Assembly: GCF_007859765.1 (NCBI RefSeq)
Contig: NZ_SIHJ01000002.1
Location: forward strand, 310,001 to 374,000
Direction: 5' to 3'
Length of the DNA: 64,000 bases
Source: Posidoniimonas corsicana
GTDB taxonomy: Bacteria > Planctomycetota > Planctomycetia > Pirellulales > Lacipirellulaceae
The translations under genes and the position numbers were made by a program. Positions within the stretch are counted from its first letter, which is position 1; every line of letters begins with the position of its first letter. Under the pieces are notes generated by a model, which searched no databases, was not told the DNA's origin, and worked only from the letters and a program-made list of their open reading frames with translations. Below, in pieces: positions 61,831 to 64,000 of this stretch.

Positions 61831-62946
61831 CTAGTAGACCCCGACCGTGGTCCCACCGGCCAACCGGCTGAACGGCCGCACGCCGCTGATGCCGTCCCAG
61901 GGGTACGCCTCGTAAGGGCGTTCGCGTTCGCCCTCGTCGCGTTCGAGGAAGCCGGGGACGAAGAACTCCTTGGTCAGCGTGGTGAGCTTCGAGCGGCCAG
62001 TCTCGCCGTAGCCGACCACTCGGTCGGTGTCGTCAAAGTCCACCACCTGCAGCACGGCCCGCGGCTGCGGGGCGTGGTAGGTGATCTTGTACTTGTTCTC
62101 GGCCGTGACCGGCTCGCTGCACGCCAGGCCCATTAGGGTGTTGCCGTAGGTGGGCGTCATGTACACGCCGGACTTCTCAGGCGGGCCGCCGAACAGCTCC
62201 TCGACGCAGAACTTGGTCCACTGCGGCGTAAACTCGGTGCCGCCGGAGAAGATGCCCGTAATCCCGACCTCGGCCAGGCTCGTGCCGCGTTCTTCAAGCT
62301 CCAGGCAGAGCGACTCGATCAGCTTTGGCGTGCCGAACATGCACTTCACTTCGTGCCCGGCGGTGAGGATCGTGATCGCCTGGTCGATGCAGTGCTTCTT
62401 GTACTCCTCGACCTGATCCATCTTGCCCTTCTTGATGAGCTTGATCACCCACCGCGGGTCGAGATCGATGCAGAAGCAGATGCCGCCGCGGTGCTGAGCC
62501 AGGTGCTCCACCGCCAGCCGCAGCCGCCGCGGTCCGCTGGGGCCGAGCATCAGCCAGTTGGCGCCGGGCGGGAAATACTGGTCCGGCAGCGTGTCGGAGA
62601 AGTTGGAGTAGTCAGTGCGGAAGTCGTCGATCGCGATGCGGCTCTTGGGCACGCCGGTGGTGCCGCCGGTCTCGAACACGTAGACCGGCTTGTCGGCCAG
62701 GCCCTGGGGCACCCACCGCCGAACCGGCCCGCCGCGGAGCCATTCGTCCTCAAAGTCCGGAAACTTGTTCAGGTCCTCAAAGCACTTGATCTCGGTGAGC
62801 GGGTCGAAGTTGAGCTCCCGCTTCTTCTCCAGCCAGAACGGGCAGCCGGTGTTGTCGTTGAAGTGCCAGGCGACCGTCTCCACGGTGTGCGCGTCGAGGT
62901 CCTGCTGGGCTTGGTCCACCGCGGCTTGGAGGTTCGCTTCGCTCAT
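61831..62946 (-). CDS. Adenylate-forming (phenylacetate-CoA-ligase-like) enzyme, short form
   Basis: A 371-residue ATP-dependent acid-activating enzyme. The P-loop-like signature is FETGGTTGVPKSR, followed by GITGIFSGGTEFTPQW and TYGNTLMGLA, the core motifs of phenylacetate-CoA ligase relatives. The mobile C-terminal domain is much reduced (the protein ends in SRLAGGTTVGVY), so it is about 60 residues shorter than PaaK. It could activate an acyl or aryl acid and pass it to a partner; the substrate is unknown. ATG at 62946 begins MSEANLQAAVDQ; no ribosome binding site precedes it. It stands 328 bases before the BON gene on the same strand. Confidence 0.8.
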   Translation of the reverse strand: MSEANLQAAVDQAQQDLDAHTVETVAWHFNDNTGCPFWLEKKRELNFDPLTEIKCFEDLNKFPDFEDEWLRGGPVRRWVPQGLADKPVYVFETGGTTGVPKSRIAIDDFRTDYSNFSDTLPDQYFPPGANWLMLGPSGPRRLRLAVEHLAQHRGGICFCIDLDPRWVIKLIKKGKMDQVEEYKKHCIDQAITILTAGHEVKCMFGTPKLIESLCLELEERGTSLAEVGITGIFSGGTEFTPQWTKFCVEELFGGPPEKSGVYMTPTYGNTLMGLACSEPVTAENKYKITYHAPQPRAVLQVVDFDDTDRVVGYGETGRSKLTTLTKEFFVPGFLERDEGERERPYEAYPWDGISGVRPFSRLAGGTTVGVY

Positions 62947-63139
62947 AGGAGGGGTGAGGCCTGTAAGGAAGTTGCGTGAGGGGTGAGACATGCAACGATA
63001 GTCGCCCGACAAGCGGGTGGCAACGGGACCGGCCACTCAGGCACGGGCAGCGAACGCATGGGCACGGGTGACCGAGGGGCCCCGCCGCTCACGGGGCGGG
63101 CCGACGCGGCCACGTTCGCATCCAGCACGCCCGGCGCAC

Positions 63140-63170
63140 AAAAACACCCCACTCAACCGAGCGGGGTGTG
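63140..63170 (-). terminator. Intrinsic terminator of the coiled-coil protein gene
   Basis: ACACCCCACT and GCGGGGTGT pair around a short loop with one mismatch. On the minus strand a T-run (TTTTT) follows the stem. It lies 29 bases after the stop codon. Confidence 0.75.
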
Positions 63171-63198
63171 GGGTGGTTCGTTGGCTATGTATGCGGCG

Positions 63199-63663
63199 TT
63201 ACTCTTCCGCCTCTTCCTCGCCGCCGTTGGCGCTGAGCTGGGCCAGCACCTGGATCACGCCGTTGAGATGGGCCAAGCGGGGGCCGAAGCGGTCGATGAA
63301 CTCGCTCAGCATGAACTCGCCGTAGACCAGGTCCTCGCGGTTCTCCATGATCTCGTCGGTCATCCGCTCCAGGTACTCCACCTGGACCTGGCTGAGCGTC
63401 TCGGCGGCCTTGCGGCACCGCTTGGAGAGCTGCGGGTTGGCGGACTTCCACTGGTTGAGCTCGTTGGCCCGCTGCTTGTGCTGGGCGGCCATCGCGCCGA
63501 CCAGTTCTTCCAGCAGCTCGTTGGTCCGGTCCTGAGCGGACAGCACCTCGCGGAGCAGCTCGTTGTGCTCTTCCGCAGGTGGCAGCATCGTATTGGGGGG
63601 CGAGCCGGTCGACACGTCAACCTGGGAAAACAGCGGGGCGAGCGGCGGCTTGTTCTCGGCCAT
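63199..63663 (-). CDS. Helical protein of unknown function
   Basis: A 154-residue cytoplasmic protein. It has long amphipathic helices (EEHNELLREVLSAQDRTNELLEELVGAM, CRKAAETLSQVQVEYLERMTDEI) and an acidic tail ending in GGEEEAEE. Coiled-coil or helical-bundle oligomers are likely. No family was recognised. It is followed by a clear terminator, so it is a single-gene unit. Confidence 0.6.
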   Translation of the reverse strand: MAENKPPLAPLFSQVDVSTGSPPNTMLPPAEEHNELLREVLSAQDRTNELLEELVGAMAAQHKQRANELNQWKSANPQLSKRCRKAAETLSQVQVEYLERMTDEIMENREDLVYGEFMLSEFIDRFGPRLAHLNGVIQVLAQLSANGGEEEAEE

Positions 63664-64000
63664 AGCGGGGTCGGCTTCCTTGGATAACAGCGTTGATAAG
63701 AGCGAATGTGGCTGGCGCCGGTCCGGTTTGTCGTCCTGTTGCCGGCCTGTCCTGTCCGCTAGGGCCAGGGCCGGGCGTGACAGCACTGCCGGCTTCGACC
63801 CGCGGGTCGCAAACACCACCCGGCGGGTGGGGATGCCTGCCTTTTCGCCTAAGCCCTTACTTTAACGGAGGTCAAACAGGGAATCCAGCGTTTCGGCGCA
63901 AATCCGACCCCCGCGGCGCCAAGATTTGTCTCCGGTCAGGCGGGTCGCAGCGGCTGCTAAAGTCTGTCCGCTCCGGGTCCCGATGCTTGAAATGTGCGTC
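63664..64000. other. Right-edge region without recognised gene
   Basis: The last 337 bases upstream of the helical-protein gene show no conserved frame, RNA gene or repeat. They probably contain the promoter of that gene on the minus strand. Confidence 0.4.

Noticed and set aside
1-64000. tRNA, rRNA, CRISPR, IS element or prophage
   Set aside because: No tRNA arm consensus, direct repeat array, transposase, integrase or phage gene was found in any gap by reading; a tRNAscan or CRISPR search would be more sensitive.

Overview
The window looks like chromosomal DNA of a high-GC planctomycete, most likely order Pirellulales (Lacipirellulaceae-like). Lineage markers are: two exported proteins with N-terminal LEPR-type motifs (LEPRQML, LEPLEDRIVF), dockerin repeats, PEP-CTERM tails, a DUF1559-type prepilin-like protein, a small NPYRSP membrane protein, an HTH-receiver regulator, tandem four-helix-bundle (S23-type) proteins and many short conserved proteins without known function. 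No rRNA, tRNA, CRISPR array, insertion sequence or phage module was seen. The placement is inferred from protein style, not from a marker-gene comparison.

Layout. 0-1.5 kb: a two-component pair cut by the left edge and a small membrane protein. 1.6-4.6 kb: rpsO-pnp with promoter and terminator. 4.8-9.4 kb: a fatty-acid desaturase, a membrane protein and a ComEC-type DNA-uptake protein. 9.6-14.8 kb: two paralogous exported proteins, an S9 peptidase lipoprotein and an ATP-grasp protein of the R2K type. 15.3-20.5 kb: a 1358-residue CotH/dockerin surface protein and a family 2 glycosyltransferase. 20.5-21.9 kb: DAHP synthase preceded by an apparently undescribed aromatic leader-peptide attenuator. 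22-25.8 kb: two membrane-anchored proteins of unknown function. 26-31.5 kb: glutamate dehydrogenase, gamma-carbonic anhydrase, a membrane protein, an MFS transporter and threonine aldolase. 31.7-35.2 kb: hisD, a possible 2-oxoglutarate/Fe(II) oxygenase and hisC. 35.4-41.7 kb: outer-membrane and secreted proteins, a zinc-ribbon/TPR protein, tag and mnmG. 41.8-44.4 kb: a strong promoter with a long leader, an HTH-REC regulator and its kinase. 44.5-54.8 kb: mostly exported proteins (phosphoesterase, TIM-barrel isomerase-like protein, SodC, two PEP-CTERM paralogues, prepilin-like protein, EF-hand lipoprotein, RTX-calpain protease). 54.9-63.7 kb: an EF-G-like GTPase, hisA/hisH, an OmpA-type lipoprotein, S23-type proteins, a BON protein, a short adenylate-forming enzyme and a coiled-coil protein.

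How the genes fit together. Histidine genes are scattered: hisD and hisC near 32-35 kb, hisH and hisA near 58 kb, with hisA having its own promoter. Aromatic amino acid synthesis appears to be controlled at its first committed step by ribosome-mediated attenuation: a 27-residue peptide with ten Phe/Tyr/Trp residues, a terminator, and an 8-bp alternative pairing that would disrupt the terminator. Its promoter lies so close to the peptide ATG that the peptide may be translated leaderless.

Other non-coding structure includes four copies of a palindrome built on GACTTTTGTCCC, arranged as two pairs 18 kb apart. Start codons were moved inward from the longest open frame wherever a signal peptide, family N-terminus or ribosome binding site supported it.
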